Source of the DNA: RHLJ01 sp965212165
GTDB lineage: Bacteria > Bacteroidota > Rhodothermia > Balneolales > Balneolaceae
DNA length: 64,000 nucleotides
Direction of reading: 5' to 3'
Assembly (NCBI GenBank): GCA_965212165.1
Contig: OZ243096.1
Location: forward strand, 806,001 to 870,000
How positions within the stretch are numbered: the first letter of the stretch is position 1; every line of letters starts with the position of its first letter. Of the stretch, positions 43,385-52,019 are shown piece by piece. A program made the translations under genes and the position numbers. The notes below the pieces were generated by a model. The model was not told the DNA's origin and searched no databases. It was given only the letters and a program-made list of their open reading frames with translations.

Positions 43385-43499
43385 AATAATATAGGTCGAC
43401 CCTTGAATTTATAATAGAACGCTAAAGTATAGTAAATCTGATATGTAAGTGGAAAGTACTTCTAATATATTTTTTTGGGCACTATAAAGTCATCCTTAT

Positions 43500-43513
43500 C
43501 CCGATTAATCGGG
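43500..43513. repeat. 14-base palindrome of another REP-like type
   Basis: CCCGATTAATCGGG, flanked by GTCATCCTTAT and TGAAGAATCTGAC, so it shares the GTCATCC edge with the REP-like units but has a different stem. Confidence 0.5.
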
Positions 43514-43533
43514 TGAAGAATCTGACTGGTTTT

Positions 43534-43737
43534 ATGTGTTTGGAACAGGAGATACATCCTACAAAACAACGAATGCAATATGATGATCAAAACATAGTTC
43601 CAACACTCGAACTTCTTCTCCAAAACCCTTACCTTAAAAGGCTTTCAAAAAAAGAAGCTCATATCCTGTTTAGAGCACGAACTTGTAGAGGTTATTTTAA
43701 GTTAAGAAGGCGTCAAGAATCAACTAATTATTATTGA
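43534..43737 (+). CDS. Possible small hypothetical protein, 67 aa
   Basis: I do not recognise it. From ATG 43534 (ATG 43573 is an alternative) it encodes a leucine- and arginine-rich protein, with YLKRLSKKEAHILFRARTCRGYF in two parts and a basic C-terminal YFKLRRRQES. No signal peptide or membrane segment. It ends 11 bases before lpd, and codon use is not unlike its neighbours. It could be a small nucleic-acid-binding protein or a chance frame. Confidence 0.35.
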   Translation: MCLEQEIHPTKQRMQYDDQNIVPTLELLLQNPYLKRLSKKEAHILFRARTCRGYFKLRRRQESTNYY

Positions 43738-43748
43738 ATAAGGAAATC

Positions 43749-45167
43749 ATGGCAAAAGAATTTGATGTATGTGTAATTGGGTCTGGACCTGGTGGATATG
43801 TAGCTGCAATCCGCGCATCACAATTAGGATTTAAAACAGCAATTGTTGAGAAAAGACATTTAGGCGGTGTTTGTTTGAACATTGGCTGTATCCCAACTAA
43901 AGCATTATTAAGATCCGCAGAAGTTTTAGAGTCCATCCAACATTCAAGCGATTATGGTATCAACGTAAAAGATGTTTCTGCAGATTTTGGCGGAATTATA
44001 AAGCGTAGCCGTGGTGTAGCTAACAAAATGAGTAAAGGCGTTCAATTCTTGATGAAGGCTAACAAAATTGATGTATTTATGGGCGCAGGCTCATTCAAGT
44101 CAAAAACAGAATTAGCTGTAAACGACGATAGCGGAAAAGAGATTGAAAGCATCAAAGCAAAACACTTTATTATCGCAACGGGTGCTCGCCCACGTGAGCT
44201 TCCAAGCTTGAAGATTGATGGCGAGATGATCATTGGATCTGAGCAAGCTATGATGATGGAAACACAGCCAAAGAAAATGGTAATTGTAGGAGCGGGTGCT
44301 ATTGGAGTTGAGTTCGCGTATTTCTACCACACTTTAGGAACTGAAGTAACGATTGTTGAGCTTCAAAAAACATTAGTACCAGTTGAAGATACCGATGTAG
44401 GGCGTGAGCTTGGTAAAATCTACAAGAAGAAAGGCATCAAATTGATGCTTGAAAGCACAGTCGAAAAAGTTGAGAAAAAAGGAAAAGGCGTTTCAGTTAC
44501 GGTTAAAACCAAAAAAGGCGAAGAAGTACTCGAAGCCGACGTAGTTCTTTCGGCTGTTGGTGTTACTGGTAATGTTGAAGGCCTTGGTCTCGAAGACATC
44601 GGAGTAAAAGTTGATCGCGGTGCAATTGTAGTTGATAAATCAACCTACTCAACAGGAGTTGACGGAATTTATGCCATTGGCGATATCATTGGAGCTCCTT
44701 GGTTAGCACACAAAGCTTCTCATGAAGCGACTGTTCTTGCGGAACAACTTGCAGGACATTCACCAAAGCCAATCAATTACGATAATATTCCAGGATGTAC
44801 CTATTGTGAGCCACAAGTTGCTTCAGTTGGTATGACAGAAGCTGCGGCTAAAGAAGCAGGTTATGATGTGAAAGTTGGAAAATTCCCGCTTTCTGCAAGT
44901 GGAAAAGCAACAGCTCTTGGTCATGAAGAAGGCTTCGTAAAAGTAGTATTTGATGCAAAATATGGCGAATGGCTGGGTTTACATATGATCGGGTTCGGTG
45001 TAACTGAAATGGTTGCAGAAGCCGTTGTAGCTCGTGACTTAGAAACTACTGGACATGAAATCATAAGCGCTGTTCATCCACATCCGACTTTATCAGAAGC
45101 GGTAATGGAAGCAGTGGCAGAAGCATATAACGAAGGCGTTCACTTAGGAACTCCTGTTAAGAAGTAA
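43749..45167 (+). CDS. lpd: Dihydrolipoyl dehydrogenase (E3)
   Basis: The FAD-linked E3 subunit of pyruvate and 2-oxoglutarate dehydrogenases and the glycine cleavage system. The 472-residue protein has the FAD motif VIGSGPGGYVAAIRASQLG, the redox-active disulfide GGVCLNIGCIPTKALL (Cys at about 44 and 49), the NAD motif MVIVGAGAIGVEFAYF and the C-terminal HPHPTLSEAVMEA with the catalytic His. The start ATG 43749 is preceded by TAAGGAAATC, one of the better Shine-Dalgarno-like sites in the window. lipB and lipA downstream make the lipoyl cofactor it uses. Confidence 0.98.
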   Translation: MAKEFDVCVIGSGPGGYVAAIRASQLGFKTAIVEKRHLGGVCLNIGCIPTKALLRSAEVLESIQHSSDYGINVKDVSADFGGIIKRSRGVANKMSKGVQFLMKANKIDVFMGAGSFKSKTELAVNDDSGKEIESIKAKHFIIATGARPRELPSLKIDGEMIIGSEQAMMMETQPKKMVIVGAGAIGVEFAYFYHTLGTEVTIVELQKTLVPVEDTDVGRELGKIYKKKGIKLMLESTVEKVEKKGKGVSVTVKTKKGEEVLEADVVLSAVGVTGNVEGLGLEDIGVKVDRGAIVVDKSTYSTGVDGIYAIGDIIGAPWLAHKASHEATVLAEQLAGHSPKPINYDNIPGCTYCEPQVASVGMTEAAAKEAGYDVKVGKFPLSASGKATALGHEEGFVKVVFDAKYGEWLGLHMIGFGVTEMVAEAVVARDLETTGHEIISAVHPHPTLSEAVMEAVAEAYNEGVHLGTPVKK

Positions 45168-45186
45168 ATTAACTAAATACTCAAAG

Positions 45187-45204
45187 TCCCCTCTTGAGAG
45201 GGGA
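45187..45204. repeat. 18-base hairpin TCCCCTCTTGAGAGGGGA
   Basis: A near-perfect palindrome between lpd and its terminator, followed by TTTAGGGTTGTG. It is not followed by a T-run, so it looks like a small dispersed repeat and not a terminator. Confidence 0.5.
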
Positions 45205-45230
45205 TTTAGGGTTGTGTAAGAAAATGACTG

Positions 45231-45256
45231 TGGCTCCCAAATAGGGAGCCATTTTT
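45231..45256 (+). terminator. Rho-independent terminator after lpd
   Basis: Stem TGGCTCCC / GGGAGCCA with an AAATA loop, then TTTTT. It separates lpd from lipB. Confidence 0.88.
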
Positions 45257-45343
45257 GTCTATGTGATGAGGTACTCGGTATCAGTAACGACAGATAGCTA
45301 TCCGCCCATACTGCTATCTATCCCAACTGTTGAGCAAAGAAGA

Positions 45344-46072
45344 ATGAAGAACCCAAAAACCGTTGAACTTTACGATCTAGGAAAAGCATCCTATCAGCCA
45401 ATATGGGATCTACAGCATAAGGTGCAGCAGCGCATCATTGGTGAAAAACGTGCAGAGCAAAAGGATGAGTTTGATGGTATTCGTAAAAATGATGCCTTTC
45501 TATTTGTAGAACATCCGCATGTGTACACATTAGGGAAAAGTGGAGCGGAAGAAAACATGCTTCGATCTATGGCGGAGTTACTTAAACTAGATGCAGAGTT
45601 TGTAAAAATAGATCGTGGTGGCGACATCACTTATCACGGGCCGGGACAAATAGTTGGTTATCCGATATTAGATTTAGATCGCCATTTCACAGATATCCAT
45701 AAATATCTAAGATATTTGGAAGAAGTGATTATTAAAGTTTGTGCAGATTACGGCTTTGAAGCAGGCAGAATTGATGGCTTGACAGGCGTATGGATTGGCG
45801 AAGAAAAAATATCTGCGATGGGCATTCGATGCTCAAGATGGGTGACCATGCACGGCTTTGCATTCAACGTAAATACAGACCTTTCCTACTTCGGCAATAT
45901 TGTGCCATGTGGTATTCAAGATAAAGCAGTTACGAGCTTACAAAAGCTAACAGGCAGTGAAATGGATATCGCAGAAGTAAAGAAAAGGATCGTTTTTCAT
46001 TTTGAGGATGTTTTCAATGTCCAAATCAAAGAGAAAGGCGACCAACAAGAACTAGAGAAGAATTTTTTGTAA
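45344..46072 (+). CDS. lipB: Octanoyl-ACP:protein N-octanoyltransferase LipB
   Basis: Transfers octanoate from acyl carrier protein to lipoyl domains. The 242-residue protein has GGDITYHGPGQIVGYPILDL, the signature LTGVWIGEEKISAMGIR with the catalytic Lys, and FNIVPCGI-like FGNIVPCGIQDKAVTSL with the acyl-thioester Cys. ATG 45344 was chosen because the upstream in-frame stretch from 45263 is unlike the family. lipA follows ten bases later, forming the two-step lipoate pathway. Confidence 0.96.
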   Translation: MKNPKTVELYDLGKASYQPIWDLQHKVQQRIIGEKRAEQKDEFDGIRKNDAFLFVEHPHVYTLGKSGAEENMLRSMAELLKLDAEFVKIDRGGDITYHGPGQIVGYPILDLDRHFTDIHKYLRYLEEVIIKVCADYGFEAGRIDGLTGVWIGEEKISAMGIRCSRWVTMHGFAFNVNTDLSYFGNIVPCGIQDKAVTSLQKLTGSEMDIAEVKKRIVFHFEDVFNVQIKEKGDQQELEKNFL

Positions 46073-46082
46073 GTTTAAAATC

Positions 46083-46958
46083 ATGATAAAAGAACTACAG
46101 ATAGTAGAAAAAAAATCGACACAACGAAGACCAGATTGGTTACGCGTTAAGCTTCCATCAGGAGAGAAGTTTAAGGAAGTTCTAGACACCTTAAATGAGC
46201 ATAAATTAAATACAGTATGTTCAGAAGCTCGCTGCCCAAATATGGGTGAATGCTGGGGAGCTGGTACAGCAACATTCATGATTTTAGGTGATGTTTGTAC
46301 ACGATCATGTGCTTTTTGTGCTATTAAAACTGGTCGACCACCGGCTGAATTGGATTGGGATGAACCACGTCGTGTTGCTGATGCTGCTAGTAAGATGAAA
46401 TTGAAACATGTGGTGCTAACCTCCATCAACAGAGATGATAGAAGAGATGGTGGCGCTCCGATTTTTGCTGCAACTCACACAGAACTTCGTCGAGTTATAG
46501 AAGGAGTTACTATTGAGTCGCTTATTCCTGATTTTCGTGGAGATTGGCAAACACTACAGATAGTATTAGATACTCCTCCCAATGTACTGAGCCACAATCT
46601 GGAAACAGTACCGAGATTGTATAAAAGAGTTCGTCCTCAAGCCAAATACGAACGTTCTTTAGAGCTTCTACTTAGAACAAAGAATGCGGGTATTAAATCG
46701 AAGACAGGGATTATGGTTGGTTTAGGGGAGACCCGTGAAGAAGTGATCGAACTGATGCAGGATTGTGTAGATCATAAAGTGGATGTATTAACTATAGGAC
46801 AGTATATGCAACCCACTAAAATGCACCACCCAGTTATGGATTGGGTACATCCAGATCAATTTGCAGAATACAAAGAAGTAGGCGAGAAGTTAGGAATTGG
46901 TCACGTTGAAAGTGGTCCGTTGGTACGTTCATCATATCACGCAGAACGTCACGTATAA
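46083..46958 (+). CDS. lipA: Lipoyl synthase LipA
   Basis: A radical-SAM enzyme that inserts two sulfurs into protein-bound octanoate. The 291-residue protein has the LipA-specific cluster motif CSEARCPNMGECW and the SAM cluster motif CTRSCAFCAI, then GVTIESLIPDFRGD and the C-terminal GPLVRSSYHAER that supplies the Ser ligand. Complete at both ends. It sits directly after lipB; the A-type Fe-S carrier 2.5 kb downstream could feed its auxiliary cluster. Confidence 0.98.
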   Translation: MIKELQIVEKKSTQRRPDWLRVKLPSGEKFKEVLDTLNEHKLNTVCSEARCPNMGECWGAGTATFMILGDVCTRSCAFCAIKTGRPPAELDWDEPRRVADAASKMKLKHVVLTSINRDDRRDGGAPIFAATHTELRRVIEGVTIESLIPDFRGDWQTLQIVLDTPPNVLSHNLETVPRLYKRVRPQAKYERSLELLLRTKNAGIKSKTGIMVGLGETREEVIELMQDCVDHKVDVLTIGQYMQPTKMHHPVMDWVHPDQFAEYKEVGEKLGIGHVESGPLVRSSYHAERHV

Positions 46959-47005
46959 ATTTTTTTCTTAGCAGACAGATAGTATCTTAAGTAAAATTTT
47001 AGGAC

Positions 47006-47710
47006 ATGCTTTCTACAGTAACGGTTTTATTGATGAGCTATATTTTGGGGTCGGTTCCTTCAGCCATTTGGGTGGGAAAGGCCTTCAAAGGTATAGATAT
47101 ACGTGAGCATGGTAGTGGAAATGCTGGTACTACCAATACCTTTCGTGTTTTAGGTGTTCCTTTCGGAATAACCGTTTTTGTGATGGATTTTATGAAGGGT
47201 TTTATCCCTTCTTTTTGGTTTAGCCTTCTAGCATTTGAATTAATAAGTACACCCTTTAATGGACCATTAGCACCTCCTGCGTGGGATGTAGAATCTTTTC
47301 TAAAAATATTTTGTGGGTTAATGGCTGTTGTTGGGCATATGTTTCCCATCTTCGCAAAATTTAAAGGTGGAAAAGGAGCTGCAACAGCATGCGGTATGCT
47401 CTTTGGGATAGAGCCAGTATCGATTTCAATCTCATTCGCAGTATTTGGCTTAGTAATATTGATTACAAAATATGTGTCATTAGCCTCTATAATCTCTACA
47501 GGATTATATCCTATTACACTTTTAATCATGCGTTATGTGTTGGGTATTTATGTAGACGGCAGTATTATCATTTTTGGAGCAATTGTAGCTGCAGGAATTA
47601 TTTATAAGCATAAAAGTAATATCGAGCGATTAAGAGCTGGCACTGAAAGTAAAGTAGGAAAGAAGAAAGAGCCGGACGTAACCCAAGCTACAACAGAGGC
47701 AGAAGCATGA
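47006..47710 (+). CDS. plsY: Glycerol-3-phosphate acyltransferase PlsY
   Basis: An inner-membrane acyl-phosphate:glycerol-3-phosphate acyltransferase, first step of phosphatidic acid synthesis. Of 234 residues, the signatures are LGSVPSAIWVGKAF, REHGSGNAGTTNTFRVLG and FAKFKGGKGAATACG. Five to six membrane segments are visible. The last ~20 residues are a charged tail beyond the usual end (KVGKKKEPDVTQATTEAEA). It overlaps gpsA by four bases (ATGA). Confidence 0.96.
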   Translation: MLSTVTVLLMSYILGSVPSAIWVGKAFKGIDIREHGSGNAGTTNTFRVLGVPFGITVFVMDFMKGFIPSFWFSLLAFELISTPFNGPLAPPAWDVESFLKIFCGLMAVVGHMFPIFAKFKGGKGAATACGMLFGIEPVSISISFAVFGLVILITKYVSLASIISTGLYPITLLIMRYVLGIYVDGSIIIFGAIVAAGIIYKHKSNIERLRAGTESKVGKKKEPDVTQATTEAEA

Positions 47711-48717
47711 AGAACGTAACAATAGTTGGTGCAGGTAGTTTTGGAACAGCCTTAGCTACGGTGCTCGATACCGCAGGTAATAATGTTCAAATATGGGCTC
47801 GTGAAGAAGAAGTTGTTGACTCGATTAATAGAGAGCATAGAAACTCATCATATTTACCTGATCTCATATTGCCGGAATCAATAAAAGCATATCATGATCT
47901 TGAGCAGTGCCTTAGATCTCAGGATATCATTTTATTTGCAACTCCTTCTCATACATTAAGAGAGATTGCGGCTCGAGTAAAACCCTGTCTAGATGGTCAT
48001 GAGATTCTAGTTACAGTTTCAAAAGGAATTGAGAATGACACTTTTAAAACCATGTCTCAAATTCTGATCGAGGTAATGGAAGGTGTTACGTATGAAGATA
48101 ATATTGGAGTTCTTTATGGTCCAAGTCATGCAGAAGAAGTTGCTACGCTAAAGCCGACAACGGTAGTAGCTGCGGCCTATTCAACACGAACTGCAAGAAT
48201 GATTCAGGAAGCTTTTTTAACTCCAATGTTTAGAGTGTACATCAATAATGATGTAATAGGTGTTGAAATAGGTGGCTCAGTAAAAAATATAATGGCGATT
48301 GCAGCCGGAGTAATTGACGGTGCAGAACTAGGTGATAATGCGAAAGCGGCACTTATAACTCGAGGACTTCATGAAATGAAGCGGATGGGAGCTGTAATGG
48401 GAGCACATCCAGATACCTTTTCAGGCTTAACGGGAATGGGTGATTTAATTGTAACCTGTACCTCTCAGCATAGTCGAAACCGATATGTTGGACAGCAAAT
48501 AGGATTGGGTTATAAGCTGGATGAAATTATTAAGAGTATGAATATGGTTGCAGAGGGTATTAAAACAACTAAATCTGTATATGATTGGGCAATGAAAAGT
48601 GGAATTGATATGCCCATCACAAAAGCAGTGTATCGTGTTTTATTTGAAAATGAGGACCCTAAAGACGCCTTGAATACGTTGATGACTAGAGTTCCGAAAG
48701 ACGAAATAATCATCTAA
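47707..48717 (+). CDS. gpsA: Glycerol-3-phosphate dehydrogenase [NAD(P)+]
   Basis: Makes sn-glycerol-3-phosphate, the substrate of PlsY encoded just upstream. Length 336 is normal. The nucleotide motif VGAGSFGTALATVL is N-terminal, with GPSHAEEV, the conserved GGSVKNIMAIAAGVIDG bearing the catalytic Lys, and GMGDLIVTCTS. Translational coupling with plsY matches supply and use of the same metabolite. Confidence 0.97.
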   Translation: MKNVTIVGAGSFGTALATVLDTAGNNVQIWAREEEVVDSINREHRNSSYLPDLILPESIKAYHDLEQCLRSQDIILFATPSHTLREIAARVKPCLDGHEILVTVSKGIENDTFKTMSQILIEVMEGVTYEDNIGVLYGPSHAEEVATLKPTTVVAAAYSTRTARMIQEAFLTPMFRVYINNDVIGVEIGGSVKNIMAIAAGVIDGAELGDNAKAALITRGLHEMKRMGAVMGAHPDTFSGLTGMGDLIVTCTSQHSRNRYVGQQIGLGYKLDEIIKSMNMVAEGIKTTKSVYDWAMKSGIDMPITKAVYRVLFENEDPKDALNTLMTRVPKDEIII

Positions 48718-48769
48718 CGAAGGTAAATGATCGTTTGTAGATGGTCAGTAGCCCTAAAAAGTTTGTATT

Positions 48770-49468
48770 ATGAAAGAAGAGTTAGAGTTTTATCTACAGC
48801 ATACTGGCGCTGTACAGATATCTGGGATGTCGAGACAAGATTTAAGAAACCTGATATCAACTGGTGAAAGTTCGTTTCTAGAATTCAAGCACAAAGTTGC
48901 ATCTCCTGAAAAGCTTGCAAAAGAAATTGCTGCCTTTGCAAATACGAAAGGCGGAAAAATTCTAATCGGAGTCGCCGATAATGGTGATATGGTTGGCGTT
49001 GAAAGTTATATGGAAGAAGAATTCTGGATCACCCAAGCCGCTGAAGACTGCTGTATTCCTGTTCCAACTATAACAATTGAGCTCATTAGTTTTTCAGGGA
49101 CAGATATTTTACTAATTGATGTGCCAGAGTCTGATGAGAAACCCGTGTATGTAAAAGGGAAAAAGCACCGGGTAGTTTATGCGCGCAGAGACGATGAAAG
49201 TGTAGTGGCCTCAGATGAAATGGTTGAAGTCCTAAAAAAAGGAAGCTCTGAAGAAGGAGTGACTTTCGAATATGGTGATAATGAACGGCTATTATTTCGA
49301 TTCTTAAACGAGTATAGCGATATAACTGTAGAGCGCTTTTCCATTTTGATTAATAAAACCACCTATACATCTGCTAAGATTTTAGTTAATCTGGTTAGTG
49401 CGGGGGTGTTAGATTTGTTTGAGAAAGATGGAGTGGCACACTATACATTTTCCAAGAAAAGTGCGTAA
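48770..49468 (+). CDS. AlbA_2 (Schlafen-like) domain protein with C-terminal winged helix
   Basis: A 232-residue protein. The AlbA_2/divergent AAA-4 domain occupies about residues 22-140: ISTGESSFLEFKHK, KEIAAFANTKGGKILIGVADNG and VYARRDDESVVAS. The last ~70 residues resemble a winged helix (LFRFLNEYSDITVERFSI, TYTSAKILVNLVSAGVL). AlbA_2 proteins bind nucleic acid or nucleotide, and many are transcription regulators or nucleases. The next gene (Fe-S carrier) starts 27 bases later, so an operon is likely. Function unknown. Confidence 0.85.
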   Translation: MKEELEFYLQHTGAVQISGMSRQDLRNLISTGESSFLEFKHKVASPEKLAKEIAAFANTKGGKILIGVADNGDMVGVESYMEEEFWITQAAEDCCIPVPTITIELISFSGTDILLIDVPESDEKPVYVKGKKHRVVYARRDDESVVASDEMVEVLKKGSSEEGVTFEYGDNERLLFRFLNEYSDITVERFSILINKTTYTSAKILVNLVSAGVLDLFEKDGVAHYTFSKKSA

Positions 49469-49495
49469 TTTTGACCAGTTCCAAACTAGGAGATA

Positions 49496-49930
49496 ATGAG
49501 TACTCAAGAAGAAAACTTAGATGATATCATTGCTTCATTAATTGATTTTGATGAAGAAGTTGTGCCATCTGAAACTGAAAATGAAAAGAAAGAATTAACT
49601 GGCGAACCAGTACGCCTTACTGAAAGAGCTGCAAAACAGGTAAAAAAAATCCAAGCTTCGGAAGAAGAACACTCCAATCTATATTTACGGATAGCTGTTG
49701 AAGGTGGCGGATGTTCGGGCTTAAGCTATAAACTAGGTCTTGATCACAGAACTGATGCAGATATAGTATTTGATAATTTTGGTGTTGAAGTGATTGTAAA
49801 TTCTGACCATCTACTCTATCTAGAAGGAATAGAAATCGACTTCCCAGACGGACTTGATGCACGAGGATTCACTTTTGATAACCCAAACTCAGTCGAGGAT
49901 TGTGGTTGTGGGACCAGCTTTTCTATTTAA
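49496..49930 (+). CDS. A-type iron-sulfur carrier protein (IscA/ErpA/SufA family)
   Basis: Delivers Fe-S clusters to apoproteins. The HesB-like core starts near residue 38 (VRLTERAAKQVKKIQ) and holds the three ligand Cys at residues 73 (GGGCSGLSYKL), 136 and 138 (EDCGCGTSF). A ~37-residue acidic N-terminal extension (EENLDDIIAS ... FDEEVV) precedes the core, which most family members lack. It follows the AlbA_2 gene. Lipoyl synthase upstream is a plausible client. Confidence 0.94.
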   Translation: MSTQEENLDDIIASLIDFDEEVVPSETENEKKELTGEPVRLTERAAKQVKKIQASEEEHSNLYLRIAVEGGGCSGLSYKLGLDHRTDADIVFDNFGVEVIVNSDHLLYLEGIEIDFPDGLDARGFTFDNPNSVEDCGCGTSFSI

Positions 49931-49964
49931 AACGGTTTTATTTGGTTAGATCACAGAACCGTTT
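49930..49964 (+). terminator. Possible terminator after the Fe-S carrier gene
   Basis: Stem AAACGGTT / AACCGTTT with a long ~19-base loop. Only a short T-run follows, so it is a weak candidate. Confidence 0.4.
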
Positions 49965-50043
49965 ATCACGAATTGAACAGTTTAGCTAGTAAAGAGTAAT
50001 CTTTGCGAGAAATTTCCGACCTTCTCAATAACGCAAAGATCAC

Positions 50044-51159
50044 ATGTTCAAAAAGTATTTCTCATATAGCCCAATTCCATTTCGCTATTTTCTAATTTCA
50101 GGAATAGGATTTAGTTTTATTTTGATAATTAGCTCTTTCCTGGCTTTAGAAGATTCTGAATACACTGCTTATGGGAACCTGAATCATAGTATTCTCACTT
50201 TTTGGAAATATACTTTGTGGCCACTGTTTGTGCCGGGCATGTATGTCATACTAAGTGAGATAAAGAGAAAAGATGGAAGGCTAATACAAGGAATCTTTTT
50301 AGGTCTACTCGCATTATTTTTTGCTGGAACACATTCGGTGGTATCGAATATATTTTATTATCTCACTCTGTGGCCGATTATAGGTGGGGCGGTTCTTTTA
50401 GAACAGCTACCACAGTTTTTCGAATTTTTTATATGGATTTTACTAAGTCGATTTCTCGATGCAATAGGAATAATTGGGATACTACTAGGGATCAATTTTT
50501 ATCAAGAATATTCTGAAAAGAAATCCGAGATTCTATTGTTGAAATCGGAGTTGAGAGAGGCAGAATTAACGGCACTAAGAAATCAATTAAATCCTCATTT
50601 TCTATTCAATACATTAAATACCATTAGCTCATTAATTGATCAGGATACTGAACGTGCTCAAAAAGTACTTTCCAAAGTTGCTCAGCTTTTACGAAATAAC
50701 CTTGATCAATCGAAGAAAAATATCATTCTGTTTAAAGATGAACTAGGTATTGTAAAGGACTACCTGGCAATAGAAATGGAAAGGTTCAACGATCGATTTA
50801 CAGTTGAGTATTCAATTGATGACGAAACACTCACTAAAAAAGTGCCAAATCTATTTCTTCAGCCACTAGTTGAAAATGCGCTAAAGCATGGAGTTTATAA
50901 AACGATACATCCCGTTACACTGAGCCTTGATGCAAAGCTAAGTAATGGCGAGCTGATCATAAAAGTGAAAGATGACGGCGCCGTTCATAACACAACATCA
51001 AACAAAAGCACATCGAAAGGGGTTGGACTAAGAAACCTCGAATCAAGGCTAGAGCGTTTATATAATGGTAAAGCAAGTCTTGAAGTAGTTCTGAAAGAGA
51101 ATGAATTTTTTGAGGTGATCATCATAATCCCGCTAGAAGAGGAGACTCATGAAGATTAA
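50044..51159 (+). CDS. LytS-like sensor histidine kinase
   Basis: A 371-residue membrane kinase of the His_kinase (LytS/YehU) type. About four hydrophobic segments lie in residues 15-150, with no large periplasmic sensor loop. A coiled coil (QEYSEKKSEILLLKSELREAEL) leads to the phospho-acceptor His185 in LRNQLNPHFLFNTLNTISSLI. The ATPase part has LFLQPLVENALKHG and GVGLRNLESRLERLY. It overlaps the LytTR regulator by 11 bases, its evident partner. The signal is unknown. Confidence 0.94.
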   Translation: MFKKYFSYSPIPFRYFLISGIGFSFILIISSFLALEDSEYTAYGNLNHSILTFWKYTLWPLFVPGMYVILSEIKRKDGRLIQGIFLGLLALFFAGTHSVVSNIFYYLTLWPIIGGAVLLEQLPQFFEFFIWILLSRFLDAIGIIGILLGINFYQEYSEKKSEILLLKSELREAELTALRNQLNPHFLFNTLNTISSLIDQDTERAQKVLSKVAQLLRNNLDQSKKNIILFKDELGIVKDYLAIEMERFNDRFTVEYSIDDETLTKKVPNLFLQPLVENALKHGVYKTIHPVTLSLDAKLSNGELIIKVKDDGAVHNTTSNKSTSKGVGLRNLESRLERLYNGKASLEVVLKENEFFEVIIIIPLEEETHED

Positions 51160-51925
51160 AACGCTAATTGTTGACGACGAGCCACATGCACGATTAAGGG
51201 TGCTAAAATTGGTAGAAAAATACCCCGAATTATTGGTAATTGGGGAAGCTAGAAACGGTAGAGAAGCCATTGATTTAATTTTAAAAAGCATCCCCGATGT
51301 TATTTTTCTGGATATTCAAATGCCAGACATGAATGGTTTTGATGTAATAACCAAGATTGAACAACTAGAACACAAACCCATAGTAATATTCACCACAGCC
51401 TACGATGAATACGCACTTAAAGCCTTCGATGTACATGCACTAGACTACATTCTAAAACCCATAGACGCCGATCGTTTTGATGAGGCTGTATCACTAATAA
51501 AGAAGAAGATAGCAGAAGAGCAAAAGTGGTTTTCAAAAGACTTAGCTGAGTATTATCAGCAGCTCAAGGATGAAAAAGAAGATGAGTTCTCTATCACGGT
51601 TCAGGAAAGAACTAAAGCGGTCACAATTTATGCAGAAGAGATTATTAGGATTAACTCTGAAGGAAATTACTCGGAAATAATAACGGCTCATAAAAAGCTT
51701 TTATACCGAAGTACACTAAGTGATCTCATCGAACAACTATCGAGGTACTCATTTTTAAGAGTTCATCGCAAAAGTATTATTAATACTAAGTGCATTACAA
51801 AAGTAATTTACAAAGGAAATAATGAATACGAGTTTCTAATGTCTGATGGTAATATAATCCGTTCTGGAAGAAGCTATAAAAAGCTCATAGATACCTATTT
51901 AGAACTCAAAGAAGAACTAAAGTAA
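51149..51925 (+). CDS. LytTR family response regulator
   Basis: A 258-residue regulator. The receiver domain has DDEPHARLR and the phospho-acceptor Asp55 in VIFLDIQMPDMNGFD, with KPIDADRFDEAV at its end. The C-terminal LytTR DNA-binding domain begins near residue 150 (SITVQERTKAVTIYAEEIIRI) and includes FLRVHRKSIINTKCITKV. LytTR proteins bind paired direct repeats upstream of targets; none were recognised here. It is coupled to the upstream kinase. Confidence 0.95.
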   Translation: MKIKTLIVDDEPHARLRVLKLVEKYPELLVIGEARNGREAIDLILKSIPDVIFLDIQMPDMNGFDVITKIEQLEHKPIVIFTTAYDEYALKAFDVHALDYILKPIDADRFDEAVSLIKKKIAEEQKWFSKDLAEYYQQLKDEKEDEFSITVQERTKAVTIYAEEIIRINSEGNYSEIITAHKKLLYRSTLSDLIEQLSRYSFLRVHRKSIINTKCITKVIYKGNNEYEFLMSDGNIIRSGRSYKKLIDTYLELKEELK

Positions 51926-52019
51926 CTGCTCATCCCAGTATTAACAGGCGATCACAAAGCCCGTAGAGAACAACCCGATAGTACGTAGACTTGCTGAACC
52001 AACAAATAAATGCAAGACT

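Noticed and set aside
45263..45343. A 27-residue N-terminal extension of LipB
   Set aside because: The extension is unlike LipB and begins inside the terminator region after lpd.
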